Counted from the first letter of the stretch, positions 1 through 11,580 are shown. The stretch: 64,000 nt of DNA from Holothuria scabra (GCA_037179385.1 CM074200.1:35963884-36027883), one strand, 5' to 3'. Translations and numbers: made by a program. The notes: generated from the sequence alone by a model not told the origin.

Positions 1-1035
1 GAATAGAAAGGTCGACCGGATAAGTGACCTTTTAGGAAGTCCAGGTGTCTTCTACTTAAATCATAGGGAGTAAAGAGTGTATCTTGGCTAAAAAGTTCCT
101 AACAATTTGTACTGAAGGTATTTTTGAAGTTTGCAAATGGAAGACTAATCTTTAAAAATGATTTAAAACAATATTTTGTGGAAGTATTGATGTATAAATC
201 AAAATAAATTTAGCCTCCATGCAAGAAACACAGTAATATTTTACTTTGCTCTCTGTTGCTATAAGGCCGCAACCACTAACTGACCCGAATGCATGTATTC
301 TGCGGTCGAAAAGCCGGCCCGACGTGTGACTTTTCAGACGGTACAATGCCTTCCACTTAAATAATAGGGAGCAAAGCTGTACCTTGAACTAAAAAACCTC
401 ACAATTCTTATCGAGAGCATCGAAGTACCTTTTACCATGGATAACGAGTAGTAAAATTATAATGCTAAGCAAAAACGTTTACAAAGTACTGATGTATAAA
501 TGATGGTCACTTTGTGAAAACATGACAATATGTTTGACTATGCCCTGCTATCAAGTAATGTACAACCTTAGTAAAAAACAGCTTTTTCAAGATTGCTACA
601 TTTTACAGAAGGTATACATATTTCTGACGGCCTCATGGGGAAATATTTTCTAGACGACATTTGATGTTTATGCAATTATGCAATCAGAAATTATAAATAA
701 ACACGGTGAAAGTCACAGTATTTTCTTCAAAAGGAAACAAACAGGCAAACATTGCAATATATTTTTGGTGAATTAAGTGTCCAGCAATACCATTCACACA
801 GATGTCCCTCTTAAAAATGATCTACCCAGCAACAACAACCTCAATCATCCAAAATGAAGACAGGCTTTGGCTTGGTACTATTCTACTGAAAACAAAACAA
901 AACAAAGAAATAATTCTCAATCGTTGAGCTTAAAAACCATAGCTTAAGCCAACACTAAAATGCATGATCCTACACGTTTTGCAAAAGTGTAGTCTGCATG
1001 AGTCCAAAGGATTTCCCTTTCGGGAAACCAAAAAT
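1..1035 (+). repeat. Dispersed repeat family A, copy 1 (left end outside window)
   Basis: This stretch matches 32100-33160 in reverse complement at high identity, from the first base of the window to about 1035, where both copies share a near-palindromic TTTCCC/GGGAAA block. Internally it holds at least two diverged direct units of about 310 bases; for example 6-80 resembles 325-377, each with a GTGACTTTT-like start and a block reading AATAGGGAG or ATAGGGAG. No transposase or reverse transcriptase is readable. It is probably a non-autonomous transposon or its remnant, and the class is unknown because the left end is cut by the window. Confidence 0.75.
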
Positions 1036-1984
1036 GACATTTCTTGAATGTTGTCACACTGGTAACATGACACACATAGCCGCTTTGTTACTGTACATGT
1101 ATGAAAAATATTTCACATACAGTAACATAGAAAGAAATGAAGAGAACCTAACAGTAGGGAAGGTACTCATACATGTGCTTATTTATAATCCCAGTTTTGG
1201 TGTTTCCAGTGGCTTTCATCATGATCCTATAAACATGTTAAAGCAATTTTTTACCTGTGTGACACAGGACGTACACATATACTCTGAGTGGGCCAAGATA
1301 GCAGCAGCACACGAACTTGTACAGCAATAAGAGTTTGTTTCTAGTATAAAACAATGAACCGATTGCTTAAACACTTTTGAGATGAAAGGCTCCTTTGCAA
1401 GTAATCACATGATCAATTTTCATAACCTTTCCTTCTTAAATGCGAAAGGTTAGTGAGTACTTGCTAATTCAGTCCCAGCACCAAACTGTAGATTGTGCAA
1501 TAATTTGTGATGTAACTTATACTCCTCAAATTACATTCTAGATGTTTTTGTTCTTCCTAAAAAAGTGAAACCTTCACATGTTGTTGATATGATCCTTTCT
1601 TTGTTATTTTAACATAAAAATTCAACCATCAATTCTTCTACCAGGAAGGTTGGTTTAATATTTCTGTTTCACAATAAAGCAAAAGTACAAAGTAGGCAAC
1701 TCTACATATATGAGTATACATGTTACAGCATGTGTACAATGTATTCCTACCTTGTCATACTTGTAAACAATTTGTGGCTTCAACTGTAACCTATGGTGCA
1801 CTGTACAAAAGTTGGGTACAAACCACAGACTTCCTATACAATACATACGTACAAAGCATACTGCACATTAGATTGTTGCTACCATAGTGTGAGAAAAAGT
1901 GCACCAAGATGGCCATCTGCTATGGTTTTGTGTGAAAGTTTGGACTTGCTCGAGTTTATCAACATACATTTGCAAGAAAGTTGA
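1036..1984. other. Unassigned non-coding stretch
   Basis: I see no gene, recognisable repeat end or RNA here. A 110-codon open frame beginning at 998 starts inside repeat A, matches no family I recognise and has unremarkable composition. Confidence 0.4.
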
Positions 1985-3063
1985 AATATTTTCAAAATAA
2001 TGCAAGGTAATCCCCAAAACTTCTTTACAGGTAACGCCTTGAAGTTCCCTTTAGAATCGACTGCACCCGCCGCCTTTAAATGGTCAAAGCAAGCTGTGGG
2101 AATGGGGAAGAAAAAGTTCTTCCAATGTTCTTCCTCGACATGAAAATTGGAAGCCTGTTTCTTGGGAAAGGCCCTCCAGGGCTTGAGAGAAGCCTGCACA
2201 TCAAAACGGCCCAGGCATTCCGCATCAACCGGCATGGAAACTCTGCTAGAGGAAGCTGGTTTGTTCAGAGAAAGACGAGAGCGTCTAGAAGGATCAGGGG
2301 CTGGAATCGGTTCCACCGGGAACCCCAGCTGGTGTCTAACAATGTCTACAGCCTTCTCGAAAGCCTCTCTGGAAAAATCTGTGCCCAGGATAGGGGCCTC
2401 ATCCTCTGAGGAGTCCTGGTGCTCTGATGAGACTGGGTCTATGTCCTCCAGATCCTGACCTTGAGCTGGAAAACCCATATTAAAGTCGCGTTCTTGATCT
2501 GGATCAGAGGCAGACAGAGATGAAGGAGCATCTGCACATGAGACCTGACCTTCCCCTATCAGCGAAACCGTCCGGGGAGTGACGAAACTAGGGGCCGAAA
2601 TCAAAGGATCAGCGAAGGTGGACGCCTGAGAGGGTTGAGACTGTACGATATTCTGGCTATGTGCTGCTAACTGGATCACAGAAAGAGTCAGTGTTGAAAC
2701 TAACTGGGCGATGGCCTCTGTCGGAAAGGTATCCCTGTGGCATCGCTTGAGTCTTCTGCGCCATCTGTGGCCTGAAGACGACACTTCTTAGAAGAGGCTG
2801 GGGAACGATGTCCCTTGCGGCTTCTTCTCGGGGAAGCCTCGACGGAAACATCTGACTCTATGACAGGAGAAAACTCCTGACGGGAAGGGCGGGGTCCCTG
2901 AGGCAAGCCCGCCCACCGGAGACCAGAGCAACTATGGGCCTGAAGGCTGGCACACCAGGAACCGAAACTGACGGAACCGGCAACTGAAGGGCTGAAGCTG
3001 ATAACACAGCAGCCAAGGAAACTGAGGGGGATGTGGCAGACACAACAGATGTCCCCTGGGTCA
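1985..3063 (-). pseudogene. DIRS-type retrotransposon gag-like ORF, C-terminal portion
   Basis: The minus-strand frame entering at 2784 encodes a hydrophilic, Ser/Pro/Asp-rich protein followed by a conserved-looking block: a helix with REAFEKAV and RHQLGFPVEPIP, then SRRSRLSLNKP, then an acidic and aromatic segment with EEHWKNFFF, then VDSKGNFKALP. That order resembles the ORF1 (gag-like) proteins of DIRS-type tyrosine-recombinase retrotransposons; this is from memory and could not be searched. The upstream reading (2858-3063) is in other frames, so frameshifts are present. Similarity stops near 1985, and no reverse transcriptase, RNase H or recombinase follows. The reading continues beyond the hAT-type insertion at 3072-4779. 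An unrelated host gene is possible but less likely. Confidence 0.5.
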
Positions 3064-3071
3064 GTTGCAGT

Positions 3072-4779
3072 TAAGGTTTCACGGTATACCGGTATTTCCC
3101 CAAGTACCGGTACGTACCGGTACCGGTACGGTACGGTACCACCAACCTAAAGGTACCGAAGTATCGTGGAGACTCGGTACTCAACCGTAAGGTGAAAAAT
3201 CTTTTCTCAAAATTATAGCATTTAAATTAGAATGATACTAAAATGTAACAAACGTCCATTTGATAAATGCCCCGTGTCTCTAAACATTATAATATAAACC
3301 GGGAATAGTCACTTGATAATCATTTCGCACCATTTCAGTCACAAATCCCCCCTAAGAATTTCGGAAATTGCCGTTTAACGTTACTTTCGCAGAACTAGCA
3401 CCATCCACACTAAAAAGGAACTTGCTTTCTATCGACATTCTGCGCAATCTCAGAACGATCCCTGCCAGCGCTAGCTTCGCCTGCGCCTTCACATTGTGTA
3501 TTTAGACTTAACGGACACGATTAGTCAACTTTGCGGTGAAAATCTTTCCTCAAAAATAAAGCATTGAATTTGAATGATACTTGAATGAAACAAAAACCCA
3601 TTTGATAAATGCGCCGTGTCCCTAAGGATTGCAATACAAACAGGGAACATTCACTTGATAATCGTTTTGCGCTATTTCAGTCACAAATCCCCCTACGAAT
3701 TTCGGAAAGTGCTGTTTAACGTTACTTTCGCAGAACTAGTACCTTCCACACTAACAGGGCCCTTGCTTTCTTTTGACATTCTGCGCAACCCCCGAATGAT
3801 CGCTGCTCATCAGCAAATGCTTTCACATGGTGTATTGCGAATAGATACCATGCGTTGATTGATAAAATTCACTTTGATTACGATAGCACACAACATTATA
3901 CGAGTGCGAAATTCGTTGTAAGCAGACAAAGAATCATAGCATTGCAAGCTCTGACATGAACGTTGCATCGACGATTTCTGATTTTAACACAGTGATTCAG
4001 TGGGACCGTTCCATAACGTCCACTGTCTATGTCTGTGGGAGAAAAACTTTCGTCTGACGCAATGAACGTTCTTTCAGAAATTACTGTAACACGGTGAAGC
4101 AATGGGACTAGAACACACAGTAAATCCGCTTAAATCATTGGCTCGCGTGTTCAGTTCAACTGATCAACTCACTTGCTTTGTTGTATTGCTCTACGTACTG
4201 AAGAACAGTATAGTGTTATTGTACAACGGATTGCTGCGAGATGCATTCGTAAATTCAATCTTGAAGCACTTTGATTTAGTTTTGATAGCGATAACTCGGC
4301 GGGAAGAAAGCTTGATGAATCAGTCTTTTATGGAAATATTTTTGTAAAGTTCTACTTAATAACTTTTGGTTATACTTTAGGAGGGGGGTTGTTATTATTT
4401 GCAGAAATTATTTTTGCAATCTTCATTACAATCCTGAGTGCTCTTGTCATCTTGTGGGGTCTAGCTCCGGTGCGGACGTGCGGCGCTGATTTATTGTGTT
4501 TCCCGAAATTATCGGACGCTAAATTTGCAGAGGGGTTATTTCTTTTTTTGTTTACCGATTTGTTTAGTGTGGGGTGCCTAAATGTTATAAAAAATACTGA
4601 AACGGGAGGCAGGGATTATCAGAAGACTTCACTTATGTCAATGCATGGTATTTTACGGATATTTTGCATGTGATAAAAATCCTACTTTTTTACTCTTCTG
4701 GTACCGGTACTACGGTAATACCGGTACCATTTGTGGCGGTACCGACGGTACCAATTATCAGTGGTACCGTGAAACCCTA
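3072..4779 (+). mobile_element. hAT-type non-autonomous element, copy 1 (1,708 bases)
   Basis: The ends are inverted: TAAGGTTTCACGGTA on the left, and on the right the complement of TAGGGTTTCACGGTA. Each end continues into a subterminal region packed with self-complementary CGGTAC/GGTACC words. It is flanked by a perfect 8-base duplication, GTTGCAGT (3064-3071 and 4780-4787). A TAGGG-like terminus with an 8-base target duplication is the hallmark of hAT elements. No hAT transposase is readable; the short frames inside are conserved only because the second copy (33487-35194) is nearly identical. It is inserted into the DIRS-like gag relic. Confidence 0.88.
3192..3860 (+). repeat. Internal direct duplication in the hAT-type element
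   Basis: Two diverged direct units with a period of 341 bases; for example ACATTCTGCGCAA occurs at 3435 and again at 3776. Both units include TTTGATAAATGC, a CAGTCACAAATCCCCCC-like block and GTTACTTTCGCAGAACTAG. The same arrangement is present in the inverted copy at 33487-35194, so the duplication predates spread of the family. Confidence 0.75.
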
Positions 4780-4787
4780 GTTGCAGT

Positions 4788-5302
4788 GATGACTGAAGTG
4801 AGGTAGACTGGAACTGAAAATCCTGAGCCGAAGTTGAAGACGGAGCTGAGGTAGACAGTAAGGAAGAGTCCAGAGGAGGATTTGTTTGTGGCGGAACTGT
4901 ACCACAACCTCCTGGGGGATTTGTTTGTGGCGGAACGGTACCACATCCCCCTGGTAGCTGATCCTGAGCCGAAGTTGAAGACGGAGCTGAGGTAGACAGT
5001 AAGGAAGAGTCCAGAGGAGGATTTGTTTGTGGCGGAACGGTACCACAACCTCCTGGGGGATTTGTTTGTGGCGGAACGGTACCACATCCCCCTGGTAGCT
5101 GATCAGCCTGTGACATTCCACTGTCACGACCGGATCTACGGCCCGCAGACCTGGTAGATAAGTTGCGTTGGGTCCCTCACAAATATTGCATGTCCTGTCT
5201 CTAGTGAATGGTCTGCAGGCAGGACAGACCTCGTGAAAACCCCAGGCTGCAAATGGTCGATACCTCTGGCACCTGGTACACTTAGGTTTGTCTGGACAAG
5301 GA
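4788..5302 (-). pseudogene. DIRS-like gag ORF, N-terminal Cys-rich and Pro/Ser-rich portion
   Basis: Reading minus from about 5302 the frame gives a Cys-rich segment with CTRC, CPAC and CNIC pairs, as in a zinc ribbon, then a Gly/Thr/Pro/Gln segment (GGCGTVPPQTNPP repeated) and a Ser-rich segment. It runs into the hAT-type insertion at 4779 and the frame appears to resume on the other side, so the two relic pieces were one ORF. A pyrimidine tract and CAG at about 5292-5305 could be a splice acceptor or just the edge of homology. The function is inferred only from its linkage to the gag-like C-terminal part. Confidence 0.45.
4821..5102 (-). repeat. In-frame tandem duplication, 2 x 141 bases
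   Basis: TCCTGAGCCGAAGTTGAAGA begins at 4821 and again at 4962, giving a 141-base (47-codon) unit that keeps the reading frame. Each unit contains two 39-base sub-repeats encoding GCGTVPPQTNPPG-like residues. The two units are almost identical, so the duplication is recent relative to decay of the ORF. Confidence 0.85.
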
Positions 5303-6300
5303 AAAAAGGAATAAAAACAACAAAAACAACACTGCCCCTATCCAAAGGGTTGGGGAGGGGTAAAAATAACACATAAACAGGCAGAATTAAAGTAAGGCAT
5401 TTAGATAAATTAGCATGAAAAACATCAATACAAATGAGGCACAATAACAATTAAGCCATACACCTGTAAAGTATAGTAGTAAATCAAATGGCAATACAAT
5501 AACAAATACATAGGGTGATAGGAGGTAGGTGAGCAGCGAAATAGTCTTTCAAAATCACTAAACATTTTGCAGGAATATGATATTGTTTCTCATTCAAGTT
5601 AAAATTTTGTTAAAATATTATAGAGTTGTTGTCAAATCATACAAATTACAGCTTCCCGGAGGTCATCTTGGTGCACCTTTTTTCTCCAAGTTGGTGACAA
5701 CAATCAATGGATAAGACAGGTACAGGTTGCACCATCTGCCCATGTATACAGGAAGTCTGTGGTACAAACCCATTAAGTCATGCATGTCAAATACTTGAAA
5801 TTGGGGAAAGTTTTCACACAGAGTTTTTGTTTATGTACTGTAGTAAACAAAAAGGCTGGAAACGAAATTCAACTGTGTTACCTACAGTATTGGTTCACTC
5901 ATTAACCAACAATCATTGGGGAAAATTTAACGAATTTCAGTAATTTGACGTGTGACGAGTAACGGCAAAACTTTCTTGAAGCAAGTCACCAGGACTTCAT
6001 CAGGTGAGTTGTAACAAATGACTGTGGTTGTTGGCACTGCATGATAATTCAGACTTGCTTAAATCAAATTTTGGTTCAATATAGTGTGCTATGCAGTTTG
6101 ACAAAGAATTCTTGCAAAAGTTTGTGCACATTGACAGTCAAAGGGTAGCACTGCCAGTGCAGTCAACATAAGTACAGGCCTGAGTAATATGTACATTCAG
6201 AAAGTGAGCAGTACTAGCATGGATGGCAAAATCTGGGAAGCTGGGAATTCCATTCTGTGAAAATTTGGTTATCTGGAGGGAAATTTTGGCAATGGGGTGG
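5303..6300. other. Unassigned intronic sequence
   Basis: No gene or repeat end was recognised. Minus-strand frames at 5303-5450 continue from the DIRS-like relic without clear motifs. Confidence 0.35.
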
Positions 6301-6308
6301 GGAATTAC

Positions 6309-8259
6309 TAGGGCTGTGCATTTTCGGTTAATTCACTATCCGTTTAACCGATTTTATTAACCGGCAGTTAACTGTTTAACCGAAAATGATGTAATGTTCA
6401 CCACAACTACAAAAACTCAACATTTCCAAAGAGCGCCATCACTTTTTTACAGGAAAGTACAAGTCTAAAATGGCGTCGTAAGTCATGTTCGCCTATGTAT
6501 GAATGTGGCAAAAATGTTGGTTTTTTGCGCTGAGTTAATATTATCTTTTCACAGTAAAAGCCCATCCTGCATTTTAGTGAAGCTTTCTTCAGCCCATGTG
6601 CACTTCTTAAAATTCCACCAACTGTTGTATTTTCCCGCCTGGTCCTATGTAAAAACGTCAGTTACCTCATGAAACACTCTGACACTGCTGTGTTGATGCA
6701 GCTTGCTTGCAATGCAGTGTTCACTACATGTACAGCGCTCATGTGTTTGTGGTAGAAGCCACCTGTACAATTGCACTGTAAACGGCCCTCAAGCTGCAAA
6801 CAGCAGAATTAACCAAGCCCTTTTATCTTGCATAAATTAAGGAATTCCCAGCAGTTATTTACAGTAGGACTTACGGAATGTTATCATATGACGTCATTAC
6901 GTAGGAAAACAATGATGCACGTGGTCCCATGCATGCAGTACACGTAGACTTGCGTGCGTATCTGTTTTTACCACTTAACAACAGACCTTGGTGACATCAT
7001 ATGCAAACGATCTATTGCAAAATTTGAATTGCCTCTGCATTTTGATTGGTTCAAATACGTTGATTCTTAGCCAGCCAATCACAACTCGCGCCATCGCCTA
7101 TGGGATTTAGTGTGTGAAAATACCAGACCTCCCAATGAATATCCCCATTGAGTTTGCGTTAAGACGATTTTACTTCGGAGGCTTACATAGCTGGCATGTG
7201 CAGCCGGCCAAGCCCGGTGCTAAATTCACCAAGAAACGGCATCACAAATCTCTGCGTACGTTGATTTTTCGGGGATCTGACTTAAGTGCGTTTCATTTGC
7301 TGATTATTTTCAAACAAGACGTAAGGTTTGGACAAGAAGTGGCAAAAATACGGGGGCATTTTAATCAGAAAGGAACCATAAGATATGTTAATGGAGTCCT
7401 TTTTTTTTGCTGTCCAGAACCGCTAAAATTAGATAGTTGAGTATTTTTACTGTACGTGCATTGTAGGGTGGACTTCTACAGTACAGTACATTATCGCAAC
7501 TACAACCCAGTCGGTTCAACGAACTGCGTATGCTTATTCATAAAAATCAACATGAAGTATTCCATTTTATATGATATTGGGCAAACAACAAAATGGCAGG
7601 AATTGTCTGGCGCTTACAATCGTATTTTTACGGGTAAAATTTTTTTCCAAATACCGCTACTAACAATAAAAAATAATAAAATTTACGGAGATGAAGCATG
7701 ATAAATATTTTGATTAGTTAGAGTGGGGAGATTAATTCAAATATACTTTTGTGCCCTAATCATGATCTCGCGGAGGTTTTACTGCCATAGAAGAACAGAG
7801 CTTGGTAACTTTTGTTACAGCTCCCTGCATGTCTTGTGGCTTTCTTTTCGCTTGGCAATCTCTCAAACATGCCGCTTACTTCTAAAGTTGTGCATGGGTG
7901 TTGCTATTAAAGGGATTAGGCGACGAGCACACAAAGTTCTGCCAACGAAAGCAACAATGGGTGCCCCACTTGTCACTCATCTTTATGTACTTAATTCAGG
8001 GAGCTGCCGCGGAATTAATCCGTTCAATCGAATGGCCAATTTTAAAACTCTTTTTACAGTTATTGTTCGAGCGATAATTTGTGAGAAAACTGACACTGTT
8101 TGTTGCACGATGTTTGTGTTACAATTTACTAACAAAGCCACGCCAGGGTGACTGAGTAATTGGCAATACAAAAACGGTTAATCTATGAAGAGGAATAACG
8201 CACGAGTATCCGACTGGTCGGTCAGTTAACTGGTTAACCGATTAACCGTCACAGCCCTA
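6309..8259 (+). mobile_element. hAT-type element with GGAATTAC target duplication (1,951 bases)
   Basis: The left end begins TAGGGCTGTG and the right end is CACAGCCCTA. Subterminal regions on both sides contain GTTAACTG and TTAACCGATT-type words in inverted arrangement. The 8-base target duplication GGAATTAC is perfect (6301-6308 and 8260-8267). Several short plus-strand frames (7114-7440, 7723-8151) lie inside, but I see no hAT dimerisation domain or DDE context, so it is either non-autonomous or its transposase is decayed. Confidence 0.85.
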
Positions 8260-8267
8260 GGAATTAC

Positions 8268-8802
8268 CCTTTTCTGTGCATGAAAATAATATGGGGAGTT
8301 TTACTTCTTTCTGGGTGGGAAATAATTCTACTTCCTCTGCAGAAAATAATCATGCCTGCCAGTCCTGAATACTAATTGTACAAAATACAATATCACTGAT
8401 TGTAGGGCAATTCATTAGACAACTAACCTTAAAGGCCCAATTCATACCTCCCAAGTGACCCAAAGGTTTAACCCGCATTTGAACACCCAATCTCTGATCC
8501 ACCCAGCCTTGCGAAAACCCTGCATTTCAAATCTCTGAAGTATTTTTAGTTAGAGAACCACACAAATTAACAAATAATTCAGCTTACCAATAACTACAAA
8601 TTCAGTAAATCGCATCCCACAACACATTACTGCTCACGCTGCTAAACAATGCATATAGGCCCAGGTCAAGGTACATAATGTACAGTATGGACCTGATTGC
8701 TTGCCCCAACATGGCTATTGGCTAACCTTTGCAGTAGGTACGCAATATATTCCTGTCAATGTGTAAAAAGTGTAATAACATTGTGTTGTGCTGGGTTCAA
8801 TA
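8268..8802. other. Unassigned intronic sequence
   Basis: AT-rich spacer between the hAT-type element and the HINE-like element. Nothing recognised. Confidence 0.35.
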
Positions 8803-9239
8803 GGAAACCAGAAAGCCAAAAGGCTTAGTGATTCCTTGCTGCTGAAATGTAAGGCCATTTTTCACATTGACATTGCTTTGCAATGTTTTTCAATTAACAG
8901 GGCTCCATAATGTGCCCACAAAGTACACATGCAAGGCATCGAATCTTCCTACATTGAGATCCCCGTTGCCCGTCGTGAACCCAAATGACATTTGACCTCC
9001 ACCAAAAACTTCTGGGACCATGTATTCACTATGTGCCATCTACATGACAAGTTACAGGACCCTACAAGTGACCTTTCTTGAAAGACTGTGAAGGAAAGCT
9101 TGTCAGGCTTTGAACATGCTGACTCCAAATGAACTTTGACCTTTGGGAAAATCAATAGGGATCATCTGCTAAATATGACCAATCCACACAATAAATGTGA
9201 GATTAGTCACAATTACCCTTCTTGAGATACTGTGTTTAC

Positions 9240-10890
9240 AAGCAATTTCTAAGGAATTTACCTTTTGACCTCTCGTGACCCCAAATGACCTTTGACCTCC
9301 ACGAAAATCGATACAGGTCATCTACTCAATATGACCAACCCCCACACCAAATATGGGCATAGTCACAAGTACCGTTCTCGAGTTATCGTGTTTACGAAGT
9401 TTTCACCTTTTGACCTCTCATGACCCCAAATGACCTTTGACCTCCACGAAAATCGATACGGATCATCTACTCAATATGACCAACCCACACACCAAATATG
9501 AGCATAGTCACGTGTACCATTCTCGAGTTATCGTGTTTACGAAGTTTTCACCTTTTGACCTCTGGTGACCCCAAATGACCTTTGATCTCCACCAAATACA
9601 ATAGGGATCATCTACTCAATATGGCCAATGCACACACCAAATATGAGATTAGTCACACTTACCCTTCTTCAGATACCATGTTTACAAGCAATTTCTAAGG
9701 AATTTACCTATTGACCTCTCGTGACCCCAAATGACCTTTGACCTCCACGAAAATCTATAGGGATCATCTACTCAATATGACCAACCCACACACTACATAT
9801 GAGCATAGTCACATGTACCGTTCTCGAGTTATCGTGTTTACGAAGTTTTCACCTTTTGACCTCTGGTGACCCCAAATGACCTTTGATCTCCACCAAAAAC
9901 AATAGGGATCATCTACTCAATATGGCCAATGCACACACCAAATATGAGACTAGTCACACTTACCCTTCTTCAGATACCGTGTTTACAAGCAATTTCTAAG
10001 GAATTTACCTATTGACCTCTCGTGACCCCAAATGACCTTTGACCTCCACGAAAATCGATAGGGATCATCTACTCAATATGACCAATGCACACACCAAATA
10101 TGAGCATAGTCACATGTACCATTTTGAGTTATCGTGTTTACGAAGTTTTCACCTTTTGACCTCTGGTGACCCCAAATGACCTTTGATCTCCACCAAAAAG
10201 ATAGGGATCATCTACTCAATATGGCCAATGCACACACCAAATATGAGATTAGTCACACTTACCCTTCTTCAGATACCGTGTTTACAAGCAATTTCTAAGG
10301 AATTTACCTATTGACCTCTCGTGACCCCAAATGACCTTTGACCTCCACGAAAATCTATAGGGATCATCTACTCAATATGACCAACCCACACACCAAATAT
10401 GAGTATAGTCACATGTACCGTTCTCGAGTTATGGTGTTTACGAAGTTTTCACCTTTTGACCTCTGGTGACCCCAAATGACCTTTGATCTCCACCAAAAAC
10501 AATAGGGATCATCTACTCAATATGGCCAATGCACACACCAAATATGAGATTAGTCACGCTTACCCTTCTTCAGATACCGTGTTTACAAGCAATTTCTAAG
10601 GAATTTACCTATTGACCTCTGGTGACCCCAAATGACCTTTGACCTCCACGAAAATCGATAGGGATCATCTACTCAATATGACCAACCCACACACCAAATA
10701 TGAGCATAGTCACATGTACCATTCTCGAGATATCGTGTTTACAAAGTTTTGACCTTTTGACCTCTCGTGACCCCAAATGACCTTTGATCTCCACCAAAAA
10801 CAATAGGGATCATCTACTCAATATGACCAACCTACACACCAAATACGAGGTTAGTCACACTTACCCTTCTTGAGATACCGTGTTTACAAG
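9240..10890 (+). repeat. Tandem array with a 301-base dimeric higher-order unit
   Basis: The marker TGACCTTTGA starts at 9286, 9431, 9576, 9732, 9877, 10033, 10177, 10332, 10477, 10633 and 10778, so spacings alternate 145 and about 156. From 9576 two monomer types alternate: B carries TGATCTCCACC and A carries TGACCTCCACG. This gives a higher-order repeat of 300-301 bases. Most monomers contain four direct TGACCY-like half-sites separated by 4, 4 and 1 bases (for example 9266-9298). Two further, more diverged monomers lie at about 8980 and 9127. Confidence 0.92.
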
Positions 10891-10902
10891 CCAAAGTGTC
10901 CC

Positions 10903-10970
10903 ATACACACACACACACATACATACACACACGCACACACATACACACACACACACACACACATACACAC
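10903..10970 (+). repeat. (CA)n / ACAT microsatellite inside HINE-like copy 1
   Basis: An imperfect CA-dinucleotide run with ACAT and GCAC interruptions, sitting exactly between the array and the 3' stem-loop block, as in the other two copies. Confidence 0.9.
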
Positions 10971-10987
10971 GACATCACCATCGCATA

Positions 10988-11016
10988 GATTCCTTGCCTG
11001 CCTTCGGCAAGGAATC
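10988..11016 (+). other. 3' terminal stem-loop of HINE-like copy 1
   Basis: GATTCCTTGCC (10988-10998) pairs perfectly with GGCAAGGAATC (11006-11016), leaving a 7-base loop. It lies a few bases from the shared 3' end, the position of the terminal hairpin in Helitron-related elements. Confidence 0.85.
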
Positions 11017-11021
11017 AAAAA

Positions 11022-11580
11022 TCAATGTCCACTTTGCTGGTTAGAGGCAGGACTTATCTAAGAGTTTCCCATCAAACCAACATTCTGGACCATCTTGACA
11101 GTTCTTGCCTTTGTCTGTGTGGCTAGAACGCCATGAGAGATGTAAGAAGACAGTGGAAATCACTAGCGCATGGAAAGATAGTCAGTGACATTAGGAGTTG
11201 ATGTTTGCAAACTGCCGGTACCGCACCAAAATTTACGGCAACAATAACGGTTAAATATTGTGATAAGGAGAGATTTTATGCACTGCACATTTGTGAGTCT
11301 CTGTATAATATTATTTTGGCAGATCTCTCAATATAATGTTTTTCTAGGTTACCGCAAAAAAAGTCAGTGCCGTACTGAACTTTTTTGGTGGTAACCAAGT
11401 GAAATTGTGTTGAACTGATTGCCAAAAAAATGCCACCATTTTGGGTGTAGACACTTCAAAAAATCAAAATTTTTCCAAAAACACCCCCCCCCACCCCTTA
11501 TACCCCTCCCCCAGGCCAGCGATCCACCAACGGTCAGATCAGTTTGACCCACATCTTTCCTCTCAGAACTTGGGAGCTAT
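11022..11580. other. Unassigned intronic sequence
   Basis: Contains a C-rich run near 11485-11512 and no recognisable gene. Confidence 0.35.

Larger units (their letters stand above)
8803..11021 (+). mobile_element. Helentron/HINE-like element with tandem array, copy 1
   Basis: It has four parts: a conserved 5' block (8803 to about 9240) starting GAAACCAGAAAGCC; an array of about 145/156-base monomers; a CA-rich microsatellite; and a conserved 3' block ending in an 11-bp stem-loop and CAAAAA. The same four-part order recurs at 24730-26647 and, in decayed form, at 61296-63865. The 5' block contains TGATTCCTTGC and the 3' stem contains its complement, a subterminal inverted repeat. This architecture matches HINE elements (DINE-1, oyster Pearl elements), which are non-autonomous relatives of Helentrons. 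No Rep/helicase is encoded. Assignment rests on architecture alone. Confidence 0.72.

Noticed and set aside
4389..4673. Hydrophobic frame (LLFAEIIFAIF) considered as a tetraspanin TM exon
   Set aside because: It is inside the hAT-type element, on the opposite strand to the gene, and repeated in the second hAT copy.
8949..9155. 68-codon minus frame repeated almost identically at 24875-25081
   Set aside because: It lies in the 5' block of the HINE-like element; the repetition reflects copies of the element, not a conserved gene.
8803..11021. Regular repeats considered as a CRISPR array
   Set aside because: The 145/156-base monomers are directly adjacent without unique spacers, in animal DNA; this is a satellite-like core of a mobile element.
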